Assembly: GCF_003610355.1 (NCBI RefSeq)
Contig: NZ_RAPY01000008.1
Location: 62,001-126,000 of the forward strand
DNA: 64,000 nucleotides
Direction of reading: 5' to 3'
Source of the DNA: Sphingobacterium detergens
Lineage (GTDB): Bacteria; Bacteroidota; Bacteroidia; Sphingobacteriales; Sphingobacteriaceae
Shown piece after piece: positions 1 to 8,941 of the stretch (within the stretch, counting starts at the first letter, position 1; the number at the start of each line of letters is the position of its first letter). The notes under the pieces are model-generated. The model made no database searches, was not told the origin of the DNA, and saw only the letters and a list, made by a program, of their open reading frames with translations. The translations under genes were made by a program, and so were the position numbers.

Positions 1-975
1 GAAAAAGTCTACGACAAGATCATTGAAAAAGGTAAAGCACTGACCGGTATTAAAAAGAAACTATTCTTCTGGGCAGTAGACTTAGGGTTAAAATTCCAGG
101 AGCCAGGCAAAAATGGCATGCTCTATTCGATTAAACTGGGCATTGCCCGTAAGCTGATCTTTTCTAAATGGCAGGAAGCATTGGGAGGTAATATTAAGAT
201 TATTGTATCAGGCGGTGCCGCCCTTCAAGAGCGCTTAGCGCGTATATTTTGGGCTGCTGACCTCAAGGTGCTTGAAGGATATGGATTGACGGAAACGTCT
301 CCCGTTATTGCTGTAAACTCTTATTTACCAAATGGACTAAAATTTGGAACAGTTGGAAAACCGCTTAAAAACCTTGAAGTAAAAATCGCATCAGATGGTG
401 AGATCCTAGTGAAAGGCCCTAGTATAACTACAGGCTATTATCAAAACGAGGAAGCCACTAAGGAAGCTTTCGATGAAAATGGTTTCTTCAAAACCGGAGA
501 TATTGGCGAAATTACGACAGATGGTTTCTTAAAGATTACTGATCGAAAGAAAGAGATGTTTAAAACAGCTGGCGGAAAATACATTGCACCGCAGTCTATT
601 GAAAACAAATTAATGGAATCAACCTTGATCGGCCAGGTAATGGTAATCGGCGAGAATCGCAAATTTCCGAGTGCATTAATCGTACCTGCTTTTGATGTCC
701 TTTCAAAATGGGCTGCCCAAAAAGGGATATCCAGTAGTTCAAATGAAGAACTTATCAAAAATTCCGACGTTGTTCAAAAATACCAAGAGGAAATAAACCG
801 ATTATCAGGTAACTTTGGCCATTGGGAGATTGTCAAGAAATTTATTCTTTTACCAAAAGAATGGTCAATAAATGAAGGTCAATTGACCCCAAAATTGAGT
901 TTGAAACGAAAAGTTATTTTAAAAGAGAATGAAACTGCGATCGACAAATTGTATGTGGAACAGAATCAAGAATAA
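1..975 (+). CDS. Long-chain acyl-CoA synthetase, C-terminal part (5' truncated by window)
   Basis: The frame is open from base 1, so this is the last 324 codons of a gene that begins before the window. It belongs to the AMP-dependent synthetase/ligase superfamily, which activates fatty acids with ATP to acyl-AMP and then acyl-CoA. Visible motifs are YGLTETSP (adenylate-binding A5 motif), TGDIGEI with a conserved Asp (A7), and DRKKEMFKTAGGKYIAP (the hinge A8 and the lysine-rich segment typical of the long-chain FadD15/FAA type). The length and the A8 sequence fit a roughly 590-residue bacterial long-chain synthetase; substrate chain length cannot be read. The next gene starts 35 nt downstream on the same strand, so co-transcription is possible. 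Confidence 0.9.
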   Translation, partial: EKVYDKIIEKGKALTGIKKKLFFWAVDLGLKFQEPGKNGMLYSIKLGIARKLIFSKWQEALGGNIKIIVSGGAALQERLARIFWAADLKVLEGYGLTETSPVIAVNSYLPNGLKFGTVGKPLKNLEVKIASDGEILVKGPSITTGYYQNEEATKEAFDENGFFKTGDIGEITTDGFLKITDRKKEMFKTAGGKYIAPQSIENKLMESTLIGQVMVIGENRKFPSALIVPAFDVLSKWAAQKGISSSSNEELIKNSDVVQKYQEEINRLSGNFGHWEIVKKFILLPKEWSINEGQLTPKLSLKRKVILKENETAIDKLYVEQNQE

Positions 976-1010
976 CAATTTGCACGATTATTGGAGCGGA
1001 TAATCTTATT

Positions 1011-2012
1011 ATGAAGCACGTTACACTAAAAGATTTATTTACATTCGGGTACTGGAAAAATATTTGGCAGGTCATGATTGATGCCTTCAACGGATTCAAT
1101 GATGACAAGTGCATGAAAAAAAGTGCGTCGCTAGCCTATTATACGATCTTTTCGATCGGTCCGTTGCTAATGATCGTCATTTGGTGTATCGGTTTCTTTT
1201 ATGGTGAACATCTTCAAAGTGGTTCTTCTGCACAAGATGAAGTGCTGGACGAAGTTACGATACTTTTTGGACAGGGTGTGACCACGCAGATTCAATCCTA
1301 TCTTCAGAAAATTACTTTTGAAAACAAATCCAATATAGGCATTACAGTCGGTATTGTTACTTTGGTCCTTTCCTCCACGACTTTATTTGTCGATATCCAG
1401 GATTCAATAAACAATATCTGGAAAGTGAAGCCTAAACCCAAGAAAGGATGGTTAAAATTGATCATCAATAGACTCATCTCCTTTTCCATCGTGATTGCTT
1501 TAGGCTTCTTATTAATTGCTTCATTGATGATAAACGGAGTTATTGTCGCGGTCACCAACCTGGTTATGACCTATTTCCCCATTATTCCGATTGCCCTGAT
1601 ATCTTGGGTAAATACCGGCATTACGTTTTCTGTCATTGTGATACTATTTGGATTTATCTTCTCATTCTTACCGGATGCCAAGGTGAAATTCCGCGATATG
1701 CTCGGTGGAGCTATTTTCACTGGCCTTCTTTTTATGCTAGGCCGCTATGGTATCTCGATTTATCTCAACCTCTCCTCCACGGCGAGTTTTTACGGTGCCG
1801 CAGGCTCTATCATCATTATGTTATTGTGGATCTATTATTCCGCAGCAATACTTTACTTTGGGGCTGAGTTTACCAAGTTTTATGCGATCAAATTTGGAGC
1901 GGGTATTGTTCCATCCGCATTTGCCGTTGCTGTTGAACAAACAGAAAAAGTCAAGAAAATGGGCTCCGATGCAGAAGCCCATATCGGAGATACGATTCAA
2001 GTCTTAAAGTAG
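1011..2012 (+). CDS. YihY/BrkB-family inner membrane protein
   Basis: A 333-residue polytopic membrane protein with about six hydrophobic segments (roughly residues 36-61, 104-126, 150-182, 187-217, 227-247 and 255-285). The pattern matches the YihY/virulence factor BrkB family (once called RNase BN by mistake): an early SLAYYTIFSIGPLL segment, a central DIQDSINNIW motif and a late SIIIMLLWIYYSAAILYFGAE motif. Families of this type are inner-membrane proteins of uncertain, possibly transporter, function. The ATG follows the acyl-CoA ligase stop by 35 nt. A convergent beta-barrel gene begins 5 nt after the stop, leaving almost no terminator space. Confidence 0.9.
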   Translation: MKHVTLKDLFTFGYWKNIWQVMIDAFNGFNDDKCMKKSASLAYYTIFSIGPLLMIVIWCIGFFYGEHLQSGSSAQDEVLDEVTILFGQGVTTQIQSYLQKITFENKSNIGITVGIVTLVLSSTTLFVDIQDSINNIWKVKPKPKKGWLKLIINRLISFSIVIALGFLLIASLMINGVIVAVTNLVMTYFPIIPIALISWVNTGITFSVIVILFGFIFSFLPDAKVKFRDMLGGAIFTGLLFMLGRYGISIYLNLSSTASFYGAAGSIIIMLLWIYYSAAILYFGAEFTKFYAIKFGAGIVPSAFAVAVEQTEKVKKMGSDAEAHIGDTIQVLK

Positions 2013-2017
2013 TCACA

Positions 2018-2704
2018 CTATTTTTTTTCTTTTTTCCCACTGATAGAGCCATCTATTCCGATCACATCAATAACCCTGTCACCAATTTGTGTGATATCTG
2101 ATTTCAGTCCGATCATCACTGTAAAAATATTGACCGGTGTATCCTGTATCTTTCTGAAATTGTGCAAGTAACCTAATTCCAATCCAAGGAAAAAGCCATT
2201 GAATTTATAGTCAGCTCCAGCCCCTAGTTTGCTGGACAGGTTAAAACGATTTATATTTTCCATCTTAACCAGCTTCTGATCAGCCATTACATTCGCACGG
2301 GGTTCACTTGTCAAGCCTATTCCAGGCCCAAGAAAACCGTAAACATTCAATCGACGCATCTGTTTTCGCACACCGCCCGAAAATGCGAAAGTATAAAAAT
2401 TCGTATTTGCATCCTCAATACGATAAGCAAAATTCGGATCAGGTAGGCGCTGTTTATATTTGAATGACAGGGTATACAATGTTGGCGACACAAAAAACAT
2501 CGAATTTTTAAGGGAGATATCCAGACCAATACTACCAGAAAATTTTGGAGAGAGTATATCTTTCGTTTTGCCTATAGGAAATCCCATTCCGGTGGTTCCC
2601 CAATAGTAAACTTTCCGATAATGTATTGTATCAACACCGTTCTGGGCATAAGTAGCAATGCTAAACAAAGGAAGAAGAACGAAAACAAGAAGAAGTCTAT
2701 TCAT
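2018..2704 (-). CDS. Outer-membrane beta-barrel protein (porin-like)
   Basis: 228 residues with a Sec signal peptide (residues 1-20, ending TYA before QNGVD) and alternating hydrophobic/polar strands with aromatic residues, as in the small outer-membrane beta-barrel (OmpA-N/PorT-like) proteins common in Bacteroidota. Segments such as SGSIGLDISLKNSMFFVSPT and GFFLGLELGYLHNF look like antiparallel strands. The C-terminus is polar (SISGKKEKK), not the classical terminal aromatic. Function unknown; structural or porin-like role inferred only. An inverted repeat (2711-2744) lies just upstream of the start. Confidence 0.75.
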   Translation of the reverse strand: MNRLLLVFVLLPLFSIATYAQNGVDTIHYRKVYYWGTTGMGFPIGKTKDILSPKFSGSIGLDISLKNSMFFVSPTLYTLSFKYKQRLPDPNFAYRIEDANTNFYTFAFSGGVRKQMRRLNVYGFLGPGIGLTSEPRANVMADQKLVKMENINRFNLSSKLGAGADYKFNGFFLGLELGYLHNFRKIQDTPVNIFTVMIGLKSDITQIGDRVIDVIGIDGSISGKKEKK

Positions 2705-2710
2705 TTAAAA

Positions 2711-2744
2711 GCGTTTAATATTGAATAAGAACAATATTAAACGC
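2711..2744. repeat. Perfect 13-bp inverted repeat between two minus-strand genes
   Basis: GCGTTTAATATTG (2711-2723) and its exact reverse complement (2732-2744) are separated by 8 nt. It lies after the WbqC-like gene end (2771) and 7 nt before the start of the beta-barrel gene (2704). On the minus strand it is followed by CTTTTAA, so it may be a weak terminator for the upstream gene. An operator or 5'-UTR hairpin for the downstream gene is the alternative. Confidence 0.5.
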
Positions 2745-2770
2745 AGAATGTTCAAGGTATCTAAAATAAT

Positions 2771-3382
2771 TTAAAGATAGCTTTTGGACTGTGGACCTTG
2801 ATTAAATAACAGATCGATAATACTCAAATCTGGATAGAAACCATTTTTATCCAAGAAAACCTGATAGTACTCTTTGGGTGCAACCAATATACTTTCCTTT
2901 TTCGGATGTATGATTTCCCGATAATCGATCGTGTCCGCATCATTGACCGTATATTCCTCGGTAAAAGAAACTGTTCTTTTTAGCTTAGTTGATTTTAGTA
3001 TCAATTCCAACTGTGCAACGTTGAAGTCCAAGAGATAATCGAACTTTTCTTGATAAAAACGATTAAAATCATCTTCATAATATTCAAAATACGCAGAACT
3101 TCGATAAGCGGTCTGAATACTTAACCAATGTAAGCGCTGCCAGTCAAATTCATAACTTATCCGGATATCTTTCATTGGGACGCGTTCCTTATTACCATGT
3201 TGTATTGGAACGATTAAATCCTGTACCCCATTGGCAGAAGCAATGCGCGCCCGCGTACGATAGCTTTGTTTTTGAAAATGTTCATATTTTTCGATTACAA
3301 CAGGGAGATTATTTTCCTGAATGGTATGAAAATAAGATATCGGCGGAAGATAACATGCTGGAAGTATTAACTGCGATTCCAT
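2771..3382 (-). CDS. WbqC-like family protein
   Basis: 203 residues resembling the WbqC-like protein family: an N-terminal LILPACYLPPISYFHTIQ (the PxYxPxxxYF motif near the start), then RTRARIASANGVQDLIVPI with an Asn-Gly pair, and WQRLHWLSIQTAYRSSAYFEYY. WbqC proteins are found near polysaccharide and O-antigen genes, but their biochemical activity is unclear. The neighbours here (an LpxL-like acyltransferase and a glycosyltransferase, divergent) are consistent with an envelope role. A TATTTTTG -7-like element lies on the minus strand at 3413-3420, about 30 nt upstream of the ATG. Confidence 0.85.
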   Translation of the reverse strand: MESQLILPACYLPPISYFHTIQENNLPVVIEKYEHFQKQSYRTRARIASANGVQDLIVPIQHGNKERVPMKDIRISYEFDWQRLHWLSIQTAYRSSAYFEYYEDDFNRFYQEKFDYLLDFNVAQLELILKSTKLKRTVSFTEEYTVNDADTIDYREIIHPKKESILVAPKEYYQVFLDKNGFYPDLSIIDLLFNQGPQSKSYL

Positions 3383-3470
3383 AAAAACTGATGATTTTTG
3401 TTATAAGTGACGCAAAAATAACTTAATTTAAGGATATTTGTAAAATACAACTGGGAATTTTAGCTATAGC

Positions 3471-4337
3471 ATGAAACAAAAAGCGTTAAACGCATTAATC
3501 TATGTCATCTCTCTTCTCCCCTATTGGTTTCTATATTTGATTTCCGATGGGCTTTATTATATCCTCTATTATATTATTGGGTATAGAAAGGGTATCGTAT
3601 TCCAAAATTTAGAAAACGCTTTTCCCGAAAAAACCGAGGCTGAAAGATTGGTAATAGCAAAAAAATTCTACCGCTTTTTTCCGGATTTACTTGTGGAATC
3701 CATTAAGCTAAAAACGATTTCAGCCAAAGAAGTCAAGCGGAAAATGACTTTAGAAAATGAAGAGGAACTGACGCGCCATCTTGCTGCCGGGAAAAATGTG
3801 ATTGGGGTAACCTCGCATTATGCCAACTGGGAACTCGGGATACACCGTCTGAGTTTGATCACTGATTTTCCAACATTGATTGTTTACAAACCGTTAAACA
3901 ACAAGGATATTGATACAGTATACAATACAATGCGTGGTCGTTTTGGTGCAGAAATGGTTCCCATGAAACAAATTCTCCGGCATATTGTAAAATTGAAGGG
4001 GCAACCCAATGTTAGTATGCTGGTGGCTGATCAGACCCCATTATATTCAGACTCTGATTATTTTATCAATTGGTTGAATCAGGAAACATTGGTCTATACG
4101 GGAGCTGAGCGGCTATCAAGAATAAGCAAAGCCCCTGTTGTATTTTGTTATATTGGCCGAAAGGCAAAAAGAGGACAATACTTCTGCAAGTTTGTGACTT
4201 TGGTAGAGGACCCTTCTGAATTTGCCGAACATGAAATAACCGATTTGCACAATCGCTTTGCGGAGCAAATAATTCGTGAAAATCCTGAATATTGGCTTTG
4301 GTCACATAATCGCTGGAAAAGGAAACGTAGAAAATGA
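3471..4337 (+). CDS. Lipid A biosynthesis acyltransferase family (LpxL/HtrB-like)
   Basis: 288 residues with an N-terminal membrane anchor (residues about 8-36) followed by a lysophospholipid/lipid A acyltransferase domain. The catalytic HX4(D/E) motif is visible in TSHYANWELG, the glycine-rich acyl-acceptor motif is replaced by YNTMRGRFGAEMVP, and the C-terminus NPEYWLWSHNRWKRKR is diagnostic of the LpxL/HtrB family. It would transfer a fatty acyl chain to a lipid A precursor or a related lipid at the inner membrane. The stop overlaps the start of the next gene by 4 nt (ATGA), indicating translational coupling with the glycosyltransferase. Confidence 0.9.
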   Translation: MKQKALNALIYVISLLPYWFLYLISDGLYYILYYIIGYRKGIVFQNLENAFPEKTEAERLVIAKKFYRFFPDLLVESIKLKTISAKEVKRKMTLENEEELTRHLAAGKNVIGVTSHYANWELGIHRLSLITDFPTLIVYKPLNNKDIDTVYNTMRGRFGAEMVPMKQILRHIVKLKGQPNVSMLVADQTPLYSDSDYFINWLNQETLVYTGAERLSRISKAPVVFCYIGRKAKRGQYFCKFVTLVEDPSEFAEHEITDLHNRFAEQIIRENPEYWLWSHNRWKRKRRK

Positions 4338-5365
4338 GTAAATTACCAAAAGTAGCTGTTGTCATACTGAACTGGAATGGTCGTTTCTTTCTGGAGAAAT
4401 TCTTACCTTCCGTTTACAACAGTTCTTATCCAAATATTGAGTTCGTCATTGGAGACAATGCATCGGATGATGATTCTATTCTGTTTGTTAAGCAGTACTA
4501 TCCCACCATTACCATTCTTGAAAACGAAAAGAATTATGGTTTTGCCGGTGGTTACAACAAAATCCTGGAACGTGTAGATGCGGATTATTATGTCTTGTTA
4601 AATTCAGATGTAGAAGTTAGCCAAAACTGGATAGAGCCTGTTATTGCATATCTGGAGCGTAATCCGGGTATTGCTGCCGCACAACCCAAGATCCTATCCT
4701 TTCATAATAAGGAGAAATTTGAGCATGCCGGTGCTGCCGGAGGCTACCTGGACTATTTTGGTTTTCCTTTTTGCAGAGGAAGAATTTTACATGAGGTAGA
4801 GGAAGACTATGAGCAGTACAATCAGGAATCCGAGATTTTCTGGGCATCAGGAGCCGCACTTTTTATCCGCGAGAAAGCCTGGAAAGAAGCGAATGGCCTG
4901 GATGAAGATTTCTTTGCCCATATGGAGGAAATTGACCTATGTTGGCGATTAAAAAAAATGGGTTATGGTATAGGTTACTGTCCAACGTCTGTTGTCTATC
5001 ATGTAGGTGGCGGAACATTAAATGCCAGCAACCCCAAGAAGACCTACCTAAATTTCAGGAATAATCTCGTTATGTTGCAAAAGAACCTACCTTTGGGTAA
5101 GGCAATTTGGATAATTTTCCTACGGCTTTGGTTCGATTTGGCCGCATTGATGAAGTTTCTAATTGACCGAAAGCCGAAAGATGCATGGGCGATCAGTCGC
5201 GCGCATCAGTATTTCTTCCTAAATATTTTTAAAAATGCTAGAAAACGAAAGAAATATACGGCGATAGAAAACCAGACAGGACAATACAATAATTCAATTA
5301 TTATTGATTTTTACACGAATAATAAACATAAATTTTCGCAATTGAATCCAAAGGATTTCAAATAA
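4334..5365 (+). CDS. Family 2 glycosyltransferase
   Basis: 343 residues. The GT-A fold is evident from VAVVILNWNGRFFLEKFLPS at the N-terminus, GDNASDDDS (nucleotide-sugar binding), YVLLNSDVEV with the metal-binding D-x-D-like motif, and FFAHMEEIDLCWRL with the acidic ED motif near the catalytic base. It would transfer a sugar from a nucleotide donor to an envelope glycan. A weakly hydrophobic segment near residues 255-280 may associate with the membrane. It overlaps the LpxL-like gene by 4 nt, so the two are probably one operon acting in surface lipid or glycan synthesis; the acceptor is unknown. Confidence 0.9.
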   Translation: MSKLPKVAVVILNWNGRFFLEKFLPSVYNSSYPNIEFVIGDNASDDDSILFVKQYYPTITILENEKNYGFAGGYNKILERVDADYYVLLNSDVEVSQNWIEPVIAYLERNPGIAAAQPKILSFHNKEKFEHAGAAGGYLDYFGFPFCRGRILHEVEEDYEQYNQESEIFWASGAALFIREKAWKEANGLDEDFFAHMEEIDLCWRLKKMGYGIGYCPTSVVYHVGGGTLNASNPKKTYLNFRNNLVMLQKNLPLGKAIWIIFLRLWFDLAALMKFLIDRKPKDAWAISRAHQYFFLNIFKNARKRKKYTAIENQTGQYNNSIIIDFYTNNKHKFSQLNPKDFK

Positions 5366-5386
5366 GGCATTTGAAGTCTGGATCGT

Positions 5387-5408
5387 AAAATGCATAAAAA
5401 CGCATTTT
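5387..5408 (+). terminator. Short hairpin after the glycosyltransferase gene
   Basis: AAAATGC (5387-5393) pairs with GCATTTT (5402-5408) across an 8-nt loop, 22 nt after the glycosyltransferase stop. It has a T-rich 3' arm but a short stem, so it is only a plausible weak terminator before ligA. Confidence 0.35.
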
Positions 5409-5472
5409 AGAAATAAGGCACTCTTTACAACAAGATTCTTTATTTATTTTATTTAAACGTACTTTTTATTTG

Positions 5473-5480
5473 TAATTTTG
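5473..5480 (+). promoter_or_regulatory. -7 element TAATTTTG before ligA
   Basis: The octamer fits the Bacteroidota -7 consensus TAnnTTTG. It ends only 4 nt before the first ATG (5485) and 13 nt before the second (5494). No convincing TTG -33 element lies at the right distance. If used, transcription would start almost at the first ATG, favouring the ATG at 5494 or a leaderless mRNA. Confidence 0.45.
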
Positions 5481-5484
5481 CAAC

Positions 5485-7509
5485 ATGTTGGCGATGGATA
5501 TTGAAAAAAAGATAAAAGACTTAACAGCAGAACTTAATCATTACAACTATCAATACTATGTATTGGCGAATAGTCTTATTTCAGATTATGACTTCGATCT
5601 CAAGTTAAAGGAACTCGAAGCACTGGAACGTCAATATCCAGAATTTGCTGATCCAAACTCACCTACACAACGTGTCGGTGGCGATATCACATCTAAATTT
5701 AAAACGGAAAAACATCGTTGGCCCATGCTTTCTTTGGGCAATACCTACAGCCAAGAAGAATTGTTTGACTTTGACCAGCGAATCCGCAAGATCATTGGCG
5801 ATCAGTTTGAGTATGTCTGTGAATTAAAATTCGACGGTCTTTCCATTAGCCTCACCTATGAAAATGGGATACTCAGCAAAGCGGTTACCCGCGGTGATGG
5901 AACACAGGGTGATGTCGTGACAAGCAATGTCAAAACGATTCGTTCCATTCCGATCAGACTCAAAGAAGGTGACTACCCTGAACAGTTTGAAATTCGAGGG
6001 GAGATATTTATGCATAAATCCGCGTTTTTACGTCTGAATAAGGAACGCGAAGAGAATGAAGAACAGACTTATGCCAATCCGCGCAATTTTGCTTCGGGCA
6101 CAATAAAACTTCAGGATTCGGCAGAGGTTGCCAAAAGACCCTTGGATTGTTTTCTATATTTCCTGTATTGTGACAATAGGACCAATTTATTTCACGATCA
6201 CTGGAACAGCCTGGAACATGTGAAAAACTGGGGCTTTCCTGTTTGTGAACACACAAGAAAATGTAATACACTGACAGATGTCTTTGAATTCATTGACTAT
6301 TGGGATACCGAACGACATAACCTTGGATACGAAATCGACGGGATCGTTATCAAAGTAAATGATTATGCCCAACAAGAAGATCTCGGTTTTACGGCCAAGA
6401 ATCCAAGATGGGCGATATCCTATAAATTCAAAGCTGAACGTGTTGAGACAACACTCAAGACCATTAGCTACCAAGTGGGGCGTACTGGAGCGGTGACTCC
6501 AGTTGCTAACCTTCAACCTGTATTGTTGGCGGGCACGACGGTCAAACGTGCATCACTGCACAATGCCAATGAAATTGCACGGCTAGATTTACATCAAGGT
6601 GATACCGTCTATGTAGAAAAAGGTGGAGAAATCATTCCAAAAATCATTGCTGTGAACCTTGAAAAGAGATTAGCAGATGCAACAGCCTTTGTTTATCCAG
6701 ACAGCTGTCCAGAATGTGGCACCGCATTAATTAGACAGGAAGGTGAAGCAGTTCACTATTGCCCCAATGAAACAGGATGCCCCCCACAGATCGTTGGTAA
6801 AATGCAGCATTTTATCGGGCGTAAAATGATGGATATCGAGGGAATGGGCGATGAAACAGTAGAGACCTTTTTCAAAAAAGGACTACTGCATAATATCGTC
6901 GATATCTACGGTCTAAAAGATCATCAGGAAGACTTACAGCAACTCGAGCGCTTTGGTCAAAAATCCATAGACAATATGCTTGCGGGCATTGAGAAATCAA
7001 AAGAGAAACCTTTTGAGAAAGTGTTGTTTTCTTTGGGCATACGTCATGTTGGCGAAACAATCGCAAAAAAACTAGCACAGCATTTCAAGAACATCGATGC
7101 CCTTGCTCAGGCTTCAACGGAAGAAATTGAAGCGGTACAAGATATCGGACGCCGTATCGCGGAGAGTGTCAAAGAATACTTAGACAACCCTATTCATCAG
7201 CAACAACTCATCAGCCTAAGACAGTATGGCTTAAATTTGGAAATTGAGGAAAAGGAAATCATTCTGGCAAGCGAAAATCTCAGCGGAAAGACCTTTTTGA
7301 TTTCAGGTGTATTTGCTGATTATTCCAGGGAGCAGCTCGCGGAGCTGATTGAGAGCAATGGCGGCAAGATGCTTTCTTCCATTTCTGCAAAGTTGAATTA
7401 TCTGGTTGCAGGAGATAAAATGGGACCATCTAAATTAGCGAAGGCGGAAAAATTAGGTGTCCCGATGATTAATGAAAAGGATCTCTTAGACCTTATTCAT
7501 GCCAAATAG
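5485..7509 (+). CDS. ligA: NAD-dependent DNA ligase LigA
   Basis: About 671-674 residues, the normal LigA length. It seals DNA nicks in replication and repair using NAD+. Domains in order: Ia NMN-binding (YNYQYYVLANSLISDYDFD), adenylation with the lysine nucleophile in CELKFDGLS, OB fold, a four-cysteine zinc finger (CPECGTALI...HYCPNETGC), helix-hairpin-helix repeats (LFSLGIRHVGETIAKKLA), and a C-terminal BRCT domain (LSGKTFLISGVFADYSREQL). Two starts are possible, ATG 5485 (MLAMDIEKK) or ATG 5494 (MDIEKK); the second is more family-like and better spaced from the putative -7 element. dapA follows 37 nt later. Confidence 0.98.
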   Translation: MLAMDIEKKIKDLTAELNHYNYQYYVLANSLISDYDFDLKLKELEALERQYPEFADPNSPTQRVGGDITSKFKTEKHRWPMLSLGNTYSQEELFDFDQRIRKIIGDQFEYVCELKFDGLSISLTYENGILSKAVTRGDGTQGDVVTSNVKTIRSIPIRLKEGDYPEQFEIRGEIFMHKSAFLRLNKEREENEEQTYANPRNFASGTIKLQDSAEVAKRPLDCFLYFLYCDNRTNLFHDHWNSLEHVKNWGFPVCEHTRKCNTLTDVFEFIDYWDTERHNLGYEIDGIVIKVNDYAQQEDLGFTAKNPRWAISYKFKAERVETTLKTISYQVGRTGAVTPVANLQPVLLAGTTVKRASLHNANEIARLDLHQGDTVYVEKGGEIIPKIIAVNLEKRLADATAFVYPDSCPECGTALIRQEGEAVHYCPNETGCPPQIVGKMQHFIGRKMMDIEGMGDETVETFFKKGLLHNIVDIYGLKDHQEDLQQLERFGQKSIDNMLAGIEKSKEKPFEKVLFSLGIRHVGETIAKKLAQHFKNIDALAQASTEEIEAVQDIGRRIAESVKEYLDNPIHQQQLISLRQYGLNLEIEEKEIILASENLSGKTFLISGVFADYSREQLAELIESNGGKMLSSISAKLNYLVAGDKMGPSKLAKAEKLGVPMINEKDLLDLIHAK

Positions 7510-7546
7510 GATTTTTTAATTAAATTTATATAAATACAAAAACAAG

Positions 7547-8425
7547 ATGAACGAGCTTCACGGCGCAGGAGTAGCATTGGTCACTCCTTTTAACTCAGAT
7601 GAATCTGTTGATTTCGAGGCATTAGGTCAACTAATTGACTTGCAAATCAACGAGGGTATGGATTATTTGGTTTCTTTAGGTACAACTGGAGAAGTTGCCA
7701 CATTGACTAAAGAAGAACGAAAGCGTATCTGGGATTTCACTGTCAAGCGCGTGAACGGTAGACTTCCTTTGGTTGCTGGCATCGGTGGCAACAATACCGC
7801 AGAGATTGTAGAACAGATCAAAGCTTTCGATCCGACTGGTTTTTGTGCCATCTTATCCGTGTCACCTTATTATAACAAACCGACACAGGAAGGAATTTAT
7901 CAGCACTATAGAACTATTGCGCAAGTTTCCCCTTTACCTATTATATTATATAATGTACCGGGTCGTACGGGTAGTAATATGACAGCACAAACGACATTAC
8001 GTTTGGCTAATGATTTTTCAAATATTGTTGCAATAAAAGAAGCTTCTGGCAATTTTGCTCAATTCAGCGAAATCTTACGGGACAAACCGGCAGATTTTCT
8101 ATTGATCTCTGGAGATGATCCGGTGACCTTACCCATGATGGCACTCGGTGCTGCTGGCATTATCTCTGTTGTTGGAAATGCATTTCCAAAACGCGTTGCC
8201 AAGCTGGCAAAATTATGTGCAGAAGGGAATTATCATGAAGCAAGAGCAATCCATAACGATTTACTCCAGATAACAGATCTTTGTTTTGTGGAAGGAAATC
8301 CTGCCGGCGTCAAATATATACTTAAAAAATTAGGCATCGGTCATGATACTTTACGTCTTCCATTGGTAGGTATCAGTGAAAAAACACAAGTAGCGATAGC
8401 TGAAGAAATGCACAAATTGAACTAA
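7547..8425 (+). CDS. dapA: 4-hydroxy-tetrahydrodipicolinate synthase
   Basis: 292 residues, full length for DapA, a (beta/alpha)8-barrel aldolase that condenses pyruvate with aspartate semialdehyde in the lysine/diaminopimelate pathway. The Schiff-base lysine is in VAIKEASGNF, the catalytic tyrosine in YNVPGRTG, and the pyruvate-binding GTTGE motif in SLGTTGEVATLTKEE. It follows ligA by 37 nt with no clear terminator between them, so co-transcription is likely. A strong terminator lies 22 nt after its stop. Confidence 0.97.
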   Translation: MNELHGAGVALVTPFNSDESVDFEALGQLIDLQINEGMDYLVSLGTTGEVATLTKEERKRIWDFTVKRVNGRLPLVAGIGGNNTAEIVEQIKAFDPTGFCAILSVSPYYNKPTQEGIYQHYRTIAQVSPLPIILYNVPGRTGSNMTAQTTLRLANDFSNIVAIKEASGNFAQFSEILRDKPADFLLISGDDPVTLPMMALGAAGIISVVGNAFPKRVAKLAKLCAEGNYHEARAIHNDLLQITDLCFVEGNPAGVKYILKKLGIGHDTLRLPLVGISEKTQVAIAEEMHKLN

Positions 8426-8447
8426 GTGATCAATTTGTTTGTTGTTG

Positions 8448-8484
8448 AAAAAGTTTAGATCTCGCTTGGGGTCTAAACTTTTTT
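8448..8484 (+). terminator. Rho-independent terminator after dapA
   Basis: AAAAAGTTTAGA (8448-8459) pairs with TCTAAACTTTTT (8472-8483) across a 12-nt loop and ends in a run of T. It separates dapA from the ribosomal protein operon. Confidence 0.8.
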
Positions 8485-8495
8485 GCTTCAAGGCG

Positions 8496-8526
8496 TTGCA
8501 ATATAACAATATAATACCTACCTTTG
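8496..8526 (+). promoter_or_regulatory. Bacteroidota-type promoter of rpsF-rpsR-rplI
   Basis: TTG (8496-8498, -33 element) and TACCTTTG (8519-8526, -7 element) are separated by 20 nt, an excellent fit to the Bacteroidota housekeeping promoter. The expected start near 8532 leaves a 5' leader of about 40 nt before rpsF. Confidence 0.8.
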
Positions 8527-8572
8527 CACTTCCACAAATGTGGAATTTTAAATAACAAAATTAATTAACAAA

Positions 8573-8941
8573 ATGCAACAGTACGAATCTGTAATCGTTC
8601 TTACCCCGTTGCTTTCTGAAGATGCTGCGAAAGAAGTAATCGCAAAATTCAAAAACATCTTAACAGAAGGCGGAGCCGAGATTGTCGCTGAAGACAATTG
8701 GGGTTTGAAAAAATTAGCGTATCCAATCCAGAAAAAATCTACTGGATTTTATCACTTAACTGAATTCAAGGCTCCAGGTGAATTAATCAACAAATTAGAG
8801 GTTGAATACAAACGTGATGAGCGCATTATGCGTTTCTTGACTGTAAGTTTAGACAAACATGCTAGAGCTTACAACGAGAAAAAACGTAGCGGTGCATTCA
8901 ACAAAAAAGCTGAAACTAAAACTGAGGAGGGCGCAAACTAA
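8573..8941 (+). CDS. rpsF: 30S ribosomal protein S6
   Basis: 122 residues. QQYESVIVLTPLLSE at the N-terminus and IMRFLTVSLDKHA near the end of the core are typical of bS6, with a lysine-rich tail (KKRSGAFNKKAETKTEEGAN). bS6 dimerises with bS18 on the 30S platform. First gene of a three-gene operon; there is no Shine-Dalgarno upstream of its ATG (AATTAACAAAATG), as usual in this phylum. The stop overlaps the rpsR start (TAATG). Confidence 0.97.
   Translation: MQQYESVIVLTPLLSEDAAKEVIAKFKNILTEGGAEIVAEDNWGLKKLAYPIQKKSTGFYHLTEFKAPGELINKLEVEYKRDERIMRFLTVSLDKHARAYNEKKRSGAFNKKAETKTEEGAN
8924..8931 (+). promoter_or_regulatory. Strong Shine-Dalgarno of rpsR
   Basis: GAGGAGGG lies 9-10 nt before the rpsR ATG (8941), inside the end of rpsF. 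Strong Shine-Dalgarno sequences are unusual in Bacteroidota, so this one is noteworthy (see findings). Confidence 0.7.
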
